64,000 bases of DNA from JAFAMS01 sp963715815 (GCA_963715815.1 OY970278.1:2356001-2420000), one strand, 5' to 3'; shown: positions 16,816 to 25,968, counted from the stretch's first letter. Made by a program: numbers and translations. The notes: generated from the sequence alone by a model not told the origin.

Positions 16816-18417
16816 TGACCCACGCGAACGGCGCTTGGATGACTTCTGAGGACGGAGCCGTCTGCCACGGCGTTCGGAGCAGAGTTGCCCATCCTTGACA
16901 ACCGTTTCTCCGGCTTGCATCACCCACGCAATTCCCTTCGGTTGCCGGACAGGATCGCGATAATCGAGGTCGTCGGCGATCGTCGCGGCGTCGAATGCGA
17001 CGAGGTCGGCCATCTTTCCGGGCACGATGAGCCCCACGTCATCGAGGCGAAAGATTTCCGCCGGCAACGCCGTCATCTTATAAACCGCTTGTTGTAGCGT
17101 GAGCACATCGAGCTCGCGTACATATCGCGAGAGGACGCGAGGAAAGGTACCAAACACGCGGGGATGCGGTTTTCCGCCGGACCCCGGTGCGAGACCGTCG
17201 GAACCAATCGCCGTACGGTCGTCGCTCATAACGCGCTTCACGTCGTCTTCGTGCATCAGAAAGATGATCATCGTCGGCGTTAGCTGCTCGCTCACTAGTA
17301 CGTGAATGAGGGCGTCGAATTCGCTCTTGCCGAGCGACGTAGCAATCTCTGGAATCTTCATGCCTTCGAAGGCGCCGCTCGCAGTGGACGCGATCAGGAC
17401 ATGGTCGTATCCCGCTTCCAGCAATCGATTATCGAAGCCGTTACCGACCTCTGAGAGCTGCGTCTTGAGGCGAGCAAGCTGCGCGGGATCCGCAAGCCGT
17501 GCGAGCGTTGCATCTCGCCCGCCGGCGTGATATTCGGGAGGAATCAGTGTCGAAAGATACGTGCTTGCGGCAATATACGGGTAGACATCTTGATAGACGT
17601 CAACGCCGCGTCCAAGTGCAGCGTGGATGAGCTCGAGCGACTCCACGGTTGCGCCCCAGTTGCTCTTGCCGGTTGCTTTATGATGCGAAATCATCACGCG
17701 CCTCGAAGACTCTTCGCCGATTCTTAGCGCTTCCGTCACCGCGTCGAGAAGTGATGAACCCTCGCCTCGGATGTGCGAGGCATAAATGGCATGTTGCGGC
17801 ATCCGACTTGCCAGCATGATCAGTTCGTCAGTCTCTGAGTACGTACCGGGAGGATAGATCAACCCACTTGACATGCCGAACGCGCCGGCTGCGAGCGCTT
17901 CTTCGAGCAACTCTTCCATACGCATTTGCTCGCTTGCCGTCGGCGCACGATCGTCCATTCCCATCGCGGCAACGCGCAATGTTCCGTGCCCGACCAGCGG
18001 CGCATAGTTTGTAACGTATCCACGCTTGTCGGCCTCCTCTAAGAACTCCGCAAACGTGTTGCCTCCGAATTCGTGCCGCCACATCGAGACGCGTCCAAGA
18101 TGCTCGGATCGATATCGCGGATTAACCGGCGCAAGGCTGAATCCGCAATTGCCAACGATTTCCGTTGTCACGCCTTGGAATATCTTCGATGTGTCGTTCT
18201 CGGAGAGGAACGGTACGTTGTCGGCGTGCGAATGCGCATCGATGAAGCCCGGAGCGACGGTAAGACCGGTCGCGTCGATCACTTCCCAGCCGGGATGATG
18301 ATCCGAATGCGGACGGACGTCGTCAATCTTTCCATCGACTATGAAGATGTCGTCCTGGCAGCCTAGCCTTCCCGATCCATCGAGTACTGAAGCTCCGCTT
18401 ACAACCCGCTTCCTCAC
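16804..18417 (-). CDS. N-acyl-D-amino-acid deacylase (D-aminoacylase) family amidohydrolase
   Basis: 537 aa metal-dependent amidohydrolase. Metal ligands: DAHSHAD near residue 60, EIVGNCGFSLAP (the Cys that is characteristic of D-aminoacylases), ASHIRGEG and ISHHKATGKSNWG in the barrel, and the catalytic Asp in GSDGLAPG. GKMADLVAFD is the usual C-terminal beta-sandwich mark. It hydrolyses N-acyl D-amino acids or related dipeptides; the exact substrate is unknown. The basic C-terminal tail (ERRGRRLRPQKSSKRRSRG) is unusual. Confidence 0.92.
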   Translation of the reverse strand: MRKRVVSGASVLDGSGRLGCQDDIFIVDGKIDDVRPHSDHHPGWEVIDATGLTVAPGFIDAHSHADNVPFLSENDTSKIFQGVTTEIVGNCGFSLAPVNPRYRSEHLGRVSMWRHEFGGNTFAEFLEEADKRGYVTNYAPLVGHGTLRVAAMGMDDRAPTASEQMRMEELLEEALAAGAFGMSSGLIYPPGTYSETDELIMLASRMPQHAIYASHIRGEGSSLLDAVTEALRIGEESSRRVMISHHKATGKSNWGATVESLELIHAALGRGVDVYQDVYPYIAASTYLSTLIPPEYHAGGRDATLARLADPAQLARLKTQLSEVGNGFDNRLLEAGYDHVLIASTASGAFEGMKIPEIATSLGKSEFDALIHVLVSEQLTPTMIIFLMHEDDVKRVMSDDRTAIGSDGLAPGSGGKPHPRVFGTFPRVLSRYVRELDVLTLQQAVYKMTALPAEIFRLDDVGLIVPGKMADLVAFDAATIADDLDYRDPVRQPKGIAWVMQAGETVVKDGQLCSERRGRRLRPQKSSKRRSRGSSMQ

Positions 18418-18514
18418 CTATCCCCAGTTATGGTGGTAGTGTGGCTTTCTCCCTCGGACGCCGTCCGCGCATCGAACAGGACTGCGCGAAGCTCAGCCCG
18501 CAGGTGAAGTTACC

Positions 18515-19240
18515 ATGACGCAGCTCTGGCCGCTGGCGTTAACAGCATTTGTCGCTTGTTCGGTAGAGGCCGCGGAAGCGATCACGATCGTGCTTGCGGT
18601 GGGAACTGCATATAACTGGCGTTCCGCACTGCTCGGTGCGCTAGCAGCGGTGGCAACGCTGATCGTGCTGGTCGGCGCCGGCGGCGCCGTGCTGCTTACG
18701 GTCATCCCTATCCGCGTCGTTCGGATAGTGGTAGGCGCGTTTCTAATCTACTTCGGCTACGGCTGGCTTCGCAAGAGTGTGCTGCGCTTTGCCGGGCGGA
18801 TGGCAATACATGACGAGGGCGCAAAGTACGAGCATAAAGTCGCTGCGCTGCGCGACACGCGCGACGCACGCGGCGGCTTAGCCGTCGCGTTCAACGGCGT
18901 TTTTCTCGAAGGTCTCGAGGTCGCGATCATCGTGATTACCGTGGGTTCGTCTTCGAGCGCGGCACTCGGTGCGGCATTCGGTGCGGCGCTGGCCGCATGC
19001 ATATTCATGACGCTAATCGCCGCGATCTTGCGCAAGCCATTCTCACGAGTACCGGAAAACGAATTGAAGTTCGTCGTCGGCACGATGCTAGTGAGCTTCG
19101 GAATCTTCTGGTTTGGCGAAGGCGTTGGCATCGCGTGGTGGCACGACGAAGTTTCGCTGCTGCTCTTGATTGTCGCGATGTTTGCGCTTGCGTTCGCAGC
19201 CATCGTCGCCTTACGACGCTCGACGATTGCGGTGAAGTGA
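18515..19240 (+). CDS. Polytopic membrane protein with duplicated acidic motifs (COG4280-like)
   Basis: 241 aa, about six membrane spans in two related halves. Each half starts with a buried acidic pair: CSVEAAEAITIVLAVGTA near residue 17 and FNGVFLEGLEVAIIVITVGS near 130. This layout recalls cation transporters such as TMEM165/GDT1, TerC or FTR1, and I place it with the uncharacterised COG4280 membrane family; transport of a metal ion is inference. It is divergent from the aminoacylase gene across 97 nt. Confidence 0.72.
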   Translation: MTQLWPLALTAFVACSVEAAEAITIVLAVGTAYNWRSALLGALAAVATLIVLVGAGGAVLLTVIPIRVVRIVVGAFLIYFGYGWLRKSVLRFAGRMAIHDEGAKYEHKVAALRDTRDARGGLAVAFNGVFLEGLEVAIIVITVGSSSSAALGAAFGAALAACIFMTLIAAILRKPFSRVPENELKFVVGTMLVSFGIFWFGEGVGIAWWHDEVSLLLLIVAMFALAFAAIVALRRSTIAVK

Positions 19241-19241
19241 A

Positions 19242-19499
19242 ATGTCTTGGCCTCGCAGGCACGAGCTGTTTGACATCGATCTTGACGCGTATGCCGATGA
19301 TGAAACGCCATCAGCGCCGGCCGAGGCGAAACCCGTGGAGCCTCAGGTCGAGCGAGTTTCCGGGCCGAACGCGCCGGCGTACCTCTGGAAGAACTGCTGC
19401 CTAAGCTCGACCGGTGATCAATGTCACGTCGGCGTCTGTTCGTCAGAGACGGCGTGTTGGCCTGAGTCGGAGTCATCCTCGCGGGGCACCGCGACATGA
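19242..19499 (+). CDS. Doubtful small acidic/Cys-containing ORF after the membrane protein
   Basis: 85 codons beginning one base after the previous stop, which favours coupling. The N-terminal part is acidic and Pro-rich (FDIDLDAYADDETPSAPAE); the C-terminal part has five cysteines. The last 76 nt lie antisense to the DUF5522 gene, whose family I recognise, so at least that part may be spurious. No relative recognised; codon use alone cannot decide. Confidence 0.3.
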   Translation: MSWPRRHELFDIDLDAYADDETPSAPAEAKPVEPQVERVSGPNAPAYLWKNCCLSSTGDQCHVGVCSSETACWPESESSSRGTAT

Positions 19500-19612
19500 T
19501 CGTAGGGACAATGCCGGCAGCCATTTCCGCAGCACGAACCTCGCTTTAAGTGATAACGCTCCGTCAGCACCATTAGTCCGTTTTCGAAGTAGAAATCCTT
19601 CGGATCGAGCAT
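19424..19612 (-). CDS. DUF5522-type small protein
   Basis: 62 aa. FYFENGLMVLTERYHLKRG followed by CCGNGCRHCPY is the whole of a small cysteine-motif family (DUF5522) that probably binds a metal; function unknown. The ATG has AAAGG just before it and lies 7 nt after the TPR gene on the same strand, so it is likely the second gene of that transcript. The polar C-terminal tail is not part of the family and overlaps a doubtful plus-strand ORF. Confidence 0.75.
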   Translation of the reverse strand: MLDPKDFYFENGLMVLTERYHLKRGSCCGNGCRHCPYDHVAVPREDDSDSGQHAVSDEQTPT

Positions 19613-19619
19613 CCTTTAC

Positions 19620-20873
19620 CTATTTGATGCCGTAACTCGCATACTCGGCATCAACATCATCTCTTATTGCTTTCGCGGCGGCTATGTCTGCGGCCGCACT
19701 CGGGTCGCCTTTCTTTCGCTTGGCGAGGCCCCGCACGTACAGGGATCCGGCGAATTTCGGATCGAGAGTGAGCGCTTGCGTGCAGTCCGCTATCGCGTTA
19801 TCGAACTGTTCGAGCTTAAAATAGAGATCGCAGCGATTCGCGTAGGCGGTGGCATCGCGAGCGCGCTTCACAGATTCATCGCAATCGGGTGACGCTGTGG
19901 TTAAGTCGCGGCCAAAGAAAACGCGCGTCCAACACCGGTTGGTGTAGGCTGATGCATCCTGCGGGTTGAGACGAATTGCGGCGTCAAAATCCGCGATCGC
20001 CCGATCGTAGTCACCCTTCCGACGATATAGAGCACCGCGGTTGTTATAGGCGGTCTGTTTTTGGGGATCGATTCGGAGCACTTCGGTATAATCGGCTATC
20101 GCGTGGTCCAGATCGTTCTTACGCCCGTACGCAAGAGCCCGATCGAAGAATGCAGGTGAATAGCGCGGATTGATGTCAATCGCCTGACTGTAATCCGTGA
20201 TGGCTCGATCGTAATCACGTTTGAAGAAATATACATCGCCCCGGCCGGTAATCGCTCGCGCCGACTTTGGATCGAGGCTAATTGCCGCGCTGAAATCGGC
20301 GATCGCCTTGTCGTAGTCTCCCTGGCGACTGTAAACAGTGCCGCGGCCGGCGAAACCCGCCGCCGATTTTGGATCGATTCCAATCGCCTGTTCGAAATCG
20401 GAGGTCGCTTTTCCGTAGTCGTCTTTCCCTAGCTCCGCGTTACCGCGACCAACGAACGCGGCTGCGAGCTGAGGATTCATAAAAATGGCATTGTTGAAGT
20501 TGGGAATTGCAGAGTCATAGTCACCTTTGTCGGTGTACGCATCACCGAGGTTAATGAAGACAGTAGCGTCCCGCGCGTTGAGTTTGATTGACTGACCGAG
20601 GTCGGCGATCGCGTGATCATCGTCGCCGTTTCTATAGTAAGCAAAGCCACGCTTATTGTATGCGATCGCCATATTCTTTGAGTTTTCGCTATGCGCAGTA
20701 ATGATTGCGGTACACGCGGCGATCTGCACGTCAAGGGTGACGGAGTCGCCCTCGTTATTACAGGACGCCCAGTTTTGCGACGACTGCTGCGCCCGCGCCG
20801 GAAGCACGGGCAGAAGCGCGACAACCATAAGGGCGACGACAACCATAAGAAGCGGGCGTTTCATCGTCAACAT
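19620..20873 (-). CDS. Exported tetratricopeptide-repeat protein
   Basis: 417 aa. After a signal peptide (LLMVVVALMVVALLPVLPARA) come about nine TPR units of 34 residues with the pattern A-x-x-x-R-G-x-x-Y-x-x-x-x-D-Y-D-x-A-I-x-D-F (for example GDYDKAIADFSAAISLDPKS, RDYDRAITDYSQAIDINPRY). A protein-interaction scaffold in the periplasm or at the outer membrane; no partner is evident. ATG for MKRP (three codons on) is an equally good start. It is divergent from the Cys-rich protein across 59 nt. Confidence 0.88.
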   Translation of the reverse strand: MLTMKRPLLMVVVALMVVALLPVLPARAQQSSQNWASCNNEGDSVTLDVQIAACTAIITAHSENSKNMAIAYNKRGFAYYRNGDDDHAIADLGQSIKLNARDATVFINLGDAYTDKGDYDSAIPNFNNAIFMNPQLAAAFVGRGNAELGKDDYGKATSDFEQAIGIDPKSAAGFAGRGTVYSRQGDYDKAIADFSAAISLDPKSARAITGRGDVYFFKRDYDRAITDYSQAIDINPRYSPAFFDRALAYGRKNDLDHAIADYTEVLRIDPQKQTAYNNRGALYRRKGDYDRAIADFDAAIRLNPQDASAYTNRCWTRVFFGRDLTTASPDCDESVKRARDATAYANRCDLYFKLEQFDNAIADCTQALTLDPKFAGSLYVRGLAKRKKGDPSAAADIAAAKAIRDDVDAEYASYGIK

Positions 20874-20932
20874 CCTCCACCGGGTAAATTGGGCAAAGGT
20901 GCTCCGAGTCCCGTCGTCTGAAATGGTGCATC

Positions 20933-21559
20933 ATGAAAAAGACTCTTGTTATTGCGTTCGTTAGCCTGCTTGCCGTGCTGTGCTGGGGCAAACCGGCTTA
21001 CGCAAACACTGTAGTGGTCCAGAACAAGACGGATCGCGTAATTGTCGTAGACGTTACGTTCCCGGGGACGTTCTGCCGGAATGATAACAATATTTATATT
21101 GCGCCTGGAAAGCATTGGCAGGTCGGCGCCGGCTCATGTTCAGTTGGGTCAGTCAATGCCACGATGAGAGACGAAACGGGCAAGATTATCCACAACTGTA
21201 AGTCAGTTCGCCCGGACGGAGCCGAGAACTTTCTCGTTCTCGGGAATAGCCGCGACGGTTGTAACGTTGATCGTTACGCGAAACCTAACACTACCATCGC
21301 CGTGAAAAACGAAACGAACGAAGAAATCTGTGCCGGCGGATTCGGGAAAAACTGCAACTGGATCGGACGCAATCTAACGACGTCTTTCGAGAATGTTTCA
21401 CAAGTCCAGTTCAAGGGTCACGAGAAATGCCGAGCTCATTACATGGACGGCTCGTGCGCGAAAATGCAGGCCGATTCGTGCGTAACCAGCGCGAGCGGGC
21501 CAGGCAACTACGTTTTCAAAGGATTCAATGGCGGCTGGTGTAGCCTCTCAAAAATCTGA
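20933..21559 (+). CDS. Secreted cysteine-rich protein of unknown family
   Basis: 208 aa with a classical signal peptide (MKKTLVIAFVSLLAVLCWG, cleavage near AYA-NT). The mature part has ten cysteines, an even number suited to five disulfides, and many Asn/Gly. Two internal segments look alike (TVVVQNKTDRVIVVDV and TIAVKNETNEEICAG), each followed by a Cys-containing stretch, so it may be two related beta domains. No family recognised. Confidence 0.75.
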   Translation: MKKTLVIAFVSLLAVLCWGKPAYANTVVVQNKTDRVIVVDVTFPGTFCRNDNNIYIAPGKHWQVGAGSCSVGSVNATMRDETGKIIHNCKSVRPDGAENFLVLGNSRDGCNVDRYAKPNTTIAVKNETNEEICAGGFGKNCNWIGRNLTTSFENVSQVQFKGHEKCRAHYMDGSCAKMQADSCVTSASGPGNYVFKGFNGGWCSLSKI

Positions 21560-21644
21560 CCTTTGGCCCGTACCGCAGGTGCGGACTTTCGCTGGCAGGA
21601 GTGCAAGAGCGAGCAGGCCTTATATCGACCATTTCAATGATGCA

Positions 21645-22337
21645 TCATGGCACGGTGACAGTTTGGGGATTGTCCTGCCCGATTGCAATCGATAATTGGA
21701 CGGTCTTATCTGCGAGCACTGCGTTCGCCGGGCCGTAAATCACAATCTCGACCGTCGAGAAAACGCATCCAGGTGCTGGACCGGCGCCCATTGCGGGAAA
21801 GTTCCCAAAGACGATTGTGCCACTGTTTGTCGGCAGAGCGAGGCCAAGCGTATACCCCGACTCAAAATCGAGACACCCGGCGTTCGCCGGTGCTTGAACC
21901 TTGAACTGAATCCCATTCGCGGTCGGTAAGCCATTGAGCGTGAGCGTGAAAGTCGAAATCGTCGTCACCGTTATCGGTAGGCTCGCCGATTTGTTCTTAG
22001 CCCCCGTAATGGTCAGCGTAGTCGATCCCGCTTTGACTCCCATAAGCTCTATCACGGGATCACCGACGCCGCCCGGCCCCAACATTCCTAATTTACCGGT
22101 CGCAATCGTGGGGTCTGCGCTTGTGACGCTAAATTCGGACGCGTTGCCGTTTTGAGCGACCGTGATGTACGTTCCCGGCACGCCTGGACCGCGCAAACAG
22201 AATGCAACCACGCATTGCCCTTGCCCAATATATGCGACGGTCTGGCTTAGGACTACGGCGCTCGGAGCGTTAGTAGTTCCTGCGCATCCGCACAATAGCG
22301 TCAGCGTCGCAAACACCACGGCTACGATGCGCAGCAC
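21645..22337 (-). CDS. Lipoprotein with an Ig-like domain
   Basis: 230 aa from GTG 22337, which has GAGG just ahead and is followed directly by a lipoprotein signal (VVFATLTLLCGCAG, lipobox Cys). The longer frame to 22469 would put the signal in the middle, so I reject it. The next part (DPTIATGKLGMLGPGGVGD, VKAGSTTLTITG) resembles a bacterial Ig-like/BIG domain; the C-terminal half is a second beta domain with a Cys pair. It starts 2 nt after the S9 peptidase stop, so they share a transcript. Confidence 0.75.
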   Translation of the reverse strand: MLRIVAVVFATLTLLCGCAGTTNAPSAVVLSQTVAYIGQGQCVVAFCLRGPGVPGTYITVAQNGNASEFSVTSADPTIATGKLGMLGPGGVGDPVIELMGVKAGSTTLTITGAKNKSASLPITVTTISTFTLTLNGLPTANGIQFKVQAPANAGCLDFESGYTLGLALPTNSGTIVFGNFPAMGAGPAPGCVFSTVEIVIYGPANAVLADKTVQLSIAIGQDNPQTVTVP

Positions 22338-22339
22338 CG

Positions 22340-24445
22340 CTACCTCGTTTCGTTCCAGAGGAAGGTCACGGTGTCGGTCAAGACAGCGACTTCCGATGAC
22401 AACGTCCCGCCGATATGGCCGCCGCCAGCGACGTACAGGACGACCGGCGCGTTCGCCTTCTGTGCCCATTGCAGCGTCGCTGCAAATTTGTACGAGTGTA
22501 CCGGCGATACACGTGCATCATTTTCTGACGTCAGGATGAAAGTTGCGGGATACGCCGTGCCGGGCTTGATAGCGAGCAGCGGAGCATAGGCCCTAAGCCA
22601 GTTAAACTGTTGTTCGCTCGCAATCGGCGATCCAATTTCGCTCGAATAGGATGTCTCCGTGCCATACGTATAGGCGCGCAAAACGTCCACCGGACCAGCC
22701 TCATCGGCCACCGCATGGAAAAGCGACGGATGCTGCACCTCAGTCACTCCGACGAGAAGGCCGCCTGCCGACAACCCGTACGCGGCTAAGGTTCGATGCG
22801 TCGCGAAGCCGCGCGCGACCAACGCTCGTGCTGCCGCCGCAAAATCGTCAAAGGAATTCTGCTTTTTGCCGAGCATGCCCGCGCGATGCCACGCCTCACC
22901 GTAGTCGCCGTCCCCGCGAATGCACGCGACCGCGAACGTCCCGCCCTTCGCGAGCCATAAGGCGTCGATCGGGTACCAGCGCGTATAGCAGGGGAATCCA
23001 GCGTTTCCGTACCCCGTTATCAACGTGGGCGCTACCCGTCTGCCTCTTCGACGTCCGACGAAGACCGGCACACGAGTGCCGTCCTTGGATCTCACGAAAA
23101 TCTCTTCCGTGATATAGCGCGAAACATCAAATGGAGCGTGAACGCGACTAAACACGACGCTCTTTCCGGAGCGAGAGTCGCTTTGGAACGTGACCGGCGG
23201 CGTCGTTAGATTCGAGAATTGATAGTAAAAGTTCGAGATTGTCGGCGCAGCCGAAACATCAACGACGCCGATTCCCGGAAGAGCGACGTCGCGCACGCGT
23301 CTCCCACGGCGATTGAAGATCGCAAGTTCTGAGTGTGCATCGCGACGATATTGCGCAATAAAGAAGCCACCGGCGGCATCGACGCTCGTAAGCGTCTCGG
23401 ATTTTTCGGACACGACGTCGCGCTCGACGGATGGTTTCTTCAAGTCGATTGCAACAAGCTTCCAGTTCGGCGCCAGATGATTGGTCCGGAAATAGAGAAC
23501 GGTTCCGTTGCTATCGATGAAATGGTAGGCCGAGCTACTCATGGGCCGAACGACTTGGACAGACGCGCCGGGTTTCGCCAAATCGATTACCGCTGCGAGA
23601 TTACCGGTGGACTCCGCCCCAAGAAAGAGATAACGCCCGTCCGCCGTCGGCTGCGAATACGGAATCCACTGAGGCTGATCGGGACGGCTGTAAACATCGG
23701 AATCGGCTTCGGCTCCGAGGCGATGAAAGCGGACGGCAAGATCCTGTCCGATTGCCGTGCCGGCTTTGCGTGTCGCGTCCGAGCCATAACTGTCATAGTA
23801 GAATCCGCGACTATTAGCCGACCACTCGATTGGATACCAGTCGGGAACACCTGTCGCGACGTCCGTAAGATCGCGACCGGTCCGGATGTCCATCACATGC
23901 CAACGCATGATCCCGGCCCCGCGGGTTGGCGTCGAGTAGCCAAGCTTCAGCCCATCAGGTGAGAGCATCCAAGCACCGATCGACATCTTCCCATCCGGCC
24001 AACGCAGACCGGGATCGAGCAACACACGCGTTCCACTCGATGTCTTAACAAGGAGAACGTCGCTTTTGTTTGGCCTGTGGTGAGACCATACGGTGCTGAA
24101 CCTTCCAACTTGCGGAAGGCCGTCTTGCCACGCTGTCCCAATTTGCAGCGCGAGCTTACGTGTCGATTCGCGATCGCTGAACGAAGCAAGTACTTCGTCC
24201 GTGACGCGTTCCTCTTGCGCAACCCAGTTTTTCGTTGCAGCTGAGCCCGTGTTCTCAAGCGATTCGTACGGATTTGGCGTCGCGCGTCCGAAGTAGAGAT
24301 TCGTCGCCGTACTGCGGTTGATAGTCGGATACGTCCAGCGGAATGACGCAGCGGTTCCGGCGAAGTCAGTAATCACGATGAATCCCGCCGCGACAAGAAG
24401 CAGCGGAAGAACGCGTCTTGCCATAGTGCGAGGCCTATTCGACAT
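22340..24445 (-). CDS. S9-family prolyl oligopeptidase-like serine peptidase, exported
   Basis: About 701 aa from ATG 24445 (MSNRP); MARRVLPLL at 24424 is an alternative start and an upstream ATG at 24526 a less likely one. A signal anchor (RRVLPLLLVAAGFIVITDFA) precedes a seven-blade propeller part and a C-terminal alpha/beta hydrolase domain. The nucleophile is in AAYGLSAGGLLVG (the family usually has GGSxGG, here G-L-S-A-G-G), the Asp in TSENDARVSP and the His in AGGGHIGG. It cleaves after Pro in short peptides. The AGTGTCGACACT operator at 24484-24497 stands about 40 nt upstream of MSNRP. Confidence 0.88.
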   Translation of the reverse strand: MSNRPRTMARRVLPLLLVAAGFIVITDFAGTAASFRWTYPTINRSTATNLYFGRATPNPYESLENTGSAATKNWVAQEERVTDEVLASFSDRESTRKLALQIGTAWQDGLPQVGRFSTVWSHHRPNKSDVLLVKTSSGTRVLLDPGLRWPDGKMSIGAWMLSPDGLKLGYSTPTRGAGIMRWHVMDIRTGRDLTDVATGVPDWYPIEWSANSRGFYYDSYGSDATRKAGTAIGQDLAVRFHRLGAEADSDVYSRPDQPQWIPYSQPTADGRYLFLGAESTGNLAAVIDLAKPGASVQVVRPMSSSAYHFIDSNGTVLYFRTNHLAPNWKLVAIDLKKPSVERDVVSEKSETLTSVDAAGGFFIAQYRRDAHSELAIFNRRGRRVRDVALPGIGVVDVSAAPTISNFYYQFSNLTTPPVTFQSDSRSGKSVVFSRVHAPFDVSRYITEEIFVRSKDGTRVPVFVGRRRGRRVAPTLITGYGNAGFPCYTRWYPIDALWLAKGGTFAVACIRGDGDYGEAWHRAGMLGKKQNSFDDFAAAARALVARGFATHRTLAAYGLSAGGLLVGVTEVQHPSLFHAVADEAGPVDVLRAYTYGTETSYSSEIGSPIASEQQFNWLRAYAPLLAIKPGTAYPATFILTSENDARVSPVHSYKFAATLQWAQKANAPVVLYVAGGGHIGGTLSSEVAVLTDTVTFLWNETR

Positions 24446-25534
24446 GGACTTTCTCAAGCTCTCGAAGAGTGGATCCCGACAAATAGTGTCGACACTAGTT
24501 TCTCGGTTGTTTGTTGGGACGTTCATTGCCTTATCCGTAAGCAGCGTCTCCGCGGCGTCTGTTTGGCTCGATCCTACGCCCTATCTGCATGCTCAGCGTT
24601 TAGTCGATATCGGTCAGCGCCATCTCAATCTCTATTGCACCGGTACCGGGTTACCAACGGTCATACTCGATGCGCCTGCCGGTGCTACGAACAAAGTCGG
24701 TACCGCGTTCAACCTCGGGTTGCACGCACGACGCGCATCTGTTCGTACGATCGCGCCGGCATGGGGTTTAGCGATCCGGGTCCGTTCCCGCGCGACGCCG
24801 GCGCGGTCGTGAACGATCTTCATGCACTGCTCCACAAGGCCGGGCTCCCGCCTCCCTACGTTCTTGTTGGACACTCGAGTGCGGGATTGCATCTCCGCCT
24901 CTACGCTGATCGATATCCGTCTGAAGTTGCGGGAATGGTGCTTGTTGATCCGGCGGTCCCCGATCAGACTCGGCGTCTGCGGGCCGTGTTGCCCGCATAT
25001 GGTCGTCGCCTCGCGTCCGAGGTGCGACAAGACGAGGCGTGCGGTGCAGCAGCGGCGGCCGGCAATCTCAAACCTCCGGCTAAGATATTTTCGCAATGCG
25101 GACTTGACGATGAAGCTGCGATGCGGACAGACTGCGCGCAGGACGGACCAGCCCTGTGTAAGATCGATGAACTGAACAATGAAATGTGGGAGCATGCAGC
25201 GCCGTGGCAAGCCACTGCGTCTGAGCTAAAATCGCTCGACGGGGTCAGCTCGAAGCAGGTTCTAGATGGGCAACGCAGTTACGGCGCGATGCCGCTTATT
25301 GTACTGACGGCCGCGAACACCATGAACGATCTTCCTCTTGCGGTTTCGAAGGCGCAGAAAGTTGCGCTATGGACGGAATGGAAAAGGCTGCACGACGAGG
25401 TCGCAGCTCTGTCGGCGGTTGGGGTGAACTTCGTCATTGCTGATTCCGGGCACGTCATCGAGGTCGACAGACCAACGGCTGTCATTTCCGCAGTCGACGA
25501 AGTTGTCGATCAGGTACGCTATCCCTCAAAATAA
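24444..25534 (+). pseudogene. Alpha/beta hydrolase, frameshifted near 24705
   Basis: Two frames together make one exported alpha/beta hydrolase. The first, from ATG 24444 (or TTG 24507 directly at the signal peptide LFVGTFIALSVSSVSAA), gives RHLNLYCTGTGLPTVILDAP and AGATNKVGT; the second gives VQPRVARTTRICSYDRAGMG, the nucleophile elbow LVGHSSAGLHLRLYA, then DSGHVIEVDRP with the catalytic His. The break needs one missing base between 24704 and 24707. Real decay, or an assembly error. The ATG at 24444 overlaps the divergent S9 start region, and the operator lies inside the frame, which favours the TTG start. The stop overlaps the tmRNA terminator. Confidence 0.72.
24484..24497. promoter_or_regulatory. 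AGTGTCGACACT operator, copy 2
   Basis: TAGTGTCGACACTA is a perfect 14-bp palindrome identical to the core of the 10936-10953 site. It lies between the S9 peptidase (minus) and the alpha/beta hydrolase (plus), 38 nt before the peptidase ATG, nearly the same distance as copy 1 keeps to its gene. Confidence 0.6.
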
Positions 25535-25567
25535 AAACAAAAGAATCCGGCATCAAACCGAATTCTT
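25527..25567 (-). terminator. Rho-independent terminator of tmRNA
   Basis: Read on the minus strand: AAGAATTCGG, a 7-nt loop, CCGGATTCTT (25567-25541, ten pairs with one mismatch), then TTGTTTTTATTTT. It follows the tmRNA 3' end by 14 nt. The T-rich run covers the last codons of the convergent hydrolase gene. Confidence 0.8.
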
Positions 25568-25581
25568 GTGTTGCGCAAAAT

Positions 25582-25935
25582 TGGTGGAGCTGCCGGGGAA
25601 CCGCCCCCCGGGTCCGAAAAGCCGGACACGTGCTTTCTCCAGGCTCAGTCTCGAGTTTGTCTTGAGCGGACGAGCTTGTCGAGACCGCAATCTCTTCCGC
25701 CGCAAGCCCGGTTGTTCTCAGACGGATCTCGGGCCAACCTCACCGTCCTAGCCGCAGTTAATGTCGGCGCGGGAGCTGATTGCGGCGACCTCTCCCTTAC
25801 CGTCGCTAACCTAGATTAGGCAGCGAGTGCGTATTGATTATCCGCGTGTATAGCGGTTGCGATCGTTTTAAGAGGGCTCGCAGCTCTGCCTGCTGACACG
25901 TACCGCGGATCATTCCGTCGAAGCTAATCAGCCCC
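25582..25935 (-). ncRNA. ssrA: Transfer-messenger RNA (tmRNA)
   Basis: 354 nt, one-piece tmRNA. The 5' end GGGGCTG (25935-25929) pairs with CAGCTCC before the encoded ACCA (3' end 25582), a full seven-pair acceptor stem. GGTTCC in the T arm and GGGGCTGATTAGCTTCGACG at the 5' end are typical. Aligning CTCTTAAAACGATCGCA with E. coli puts the resume codon at GCA 25860-25858 and gives the tag ATAIHADNQYALAA, ending at TAA 25818-25816; the YALAA end is the classical degradation signal. It rescues stalled ribosomes with SmpB (not in view). It follows surE and has its own terminator. Confidence 0.93.
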
Positions 25936-25968
25936 GCGATGCGTTTGCGCATTGTAGCACAACCCGGC

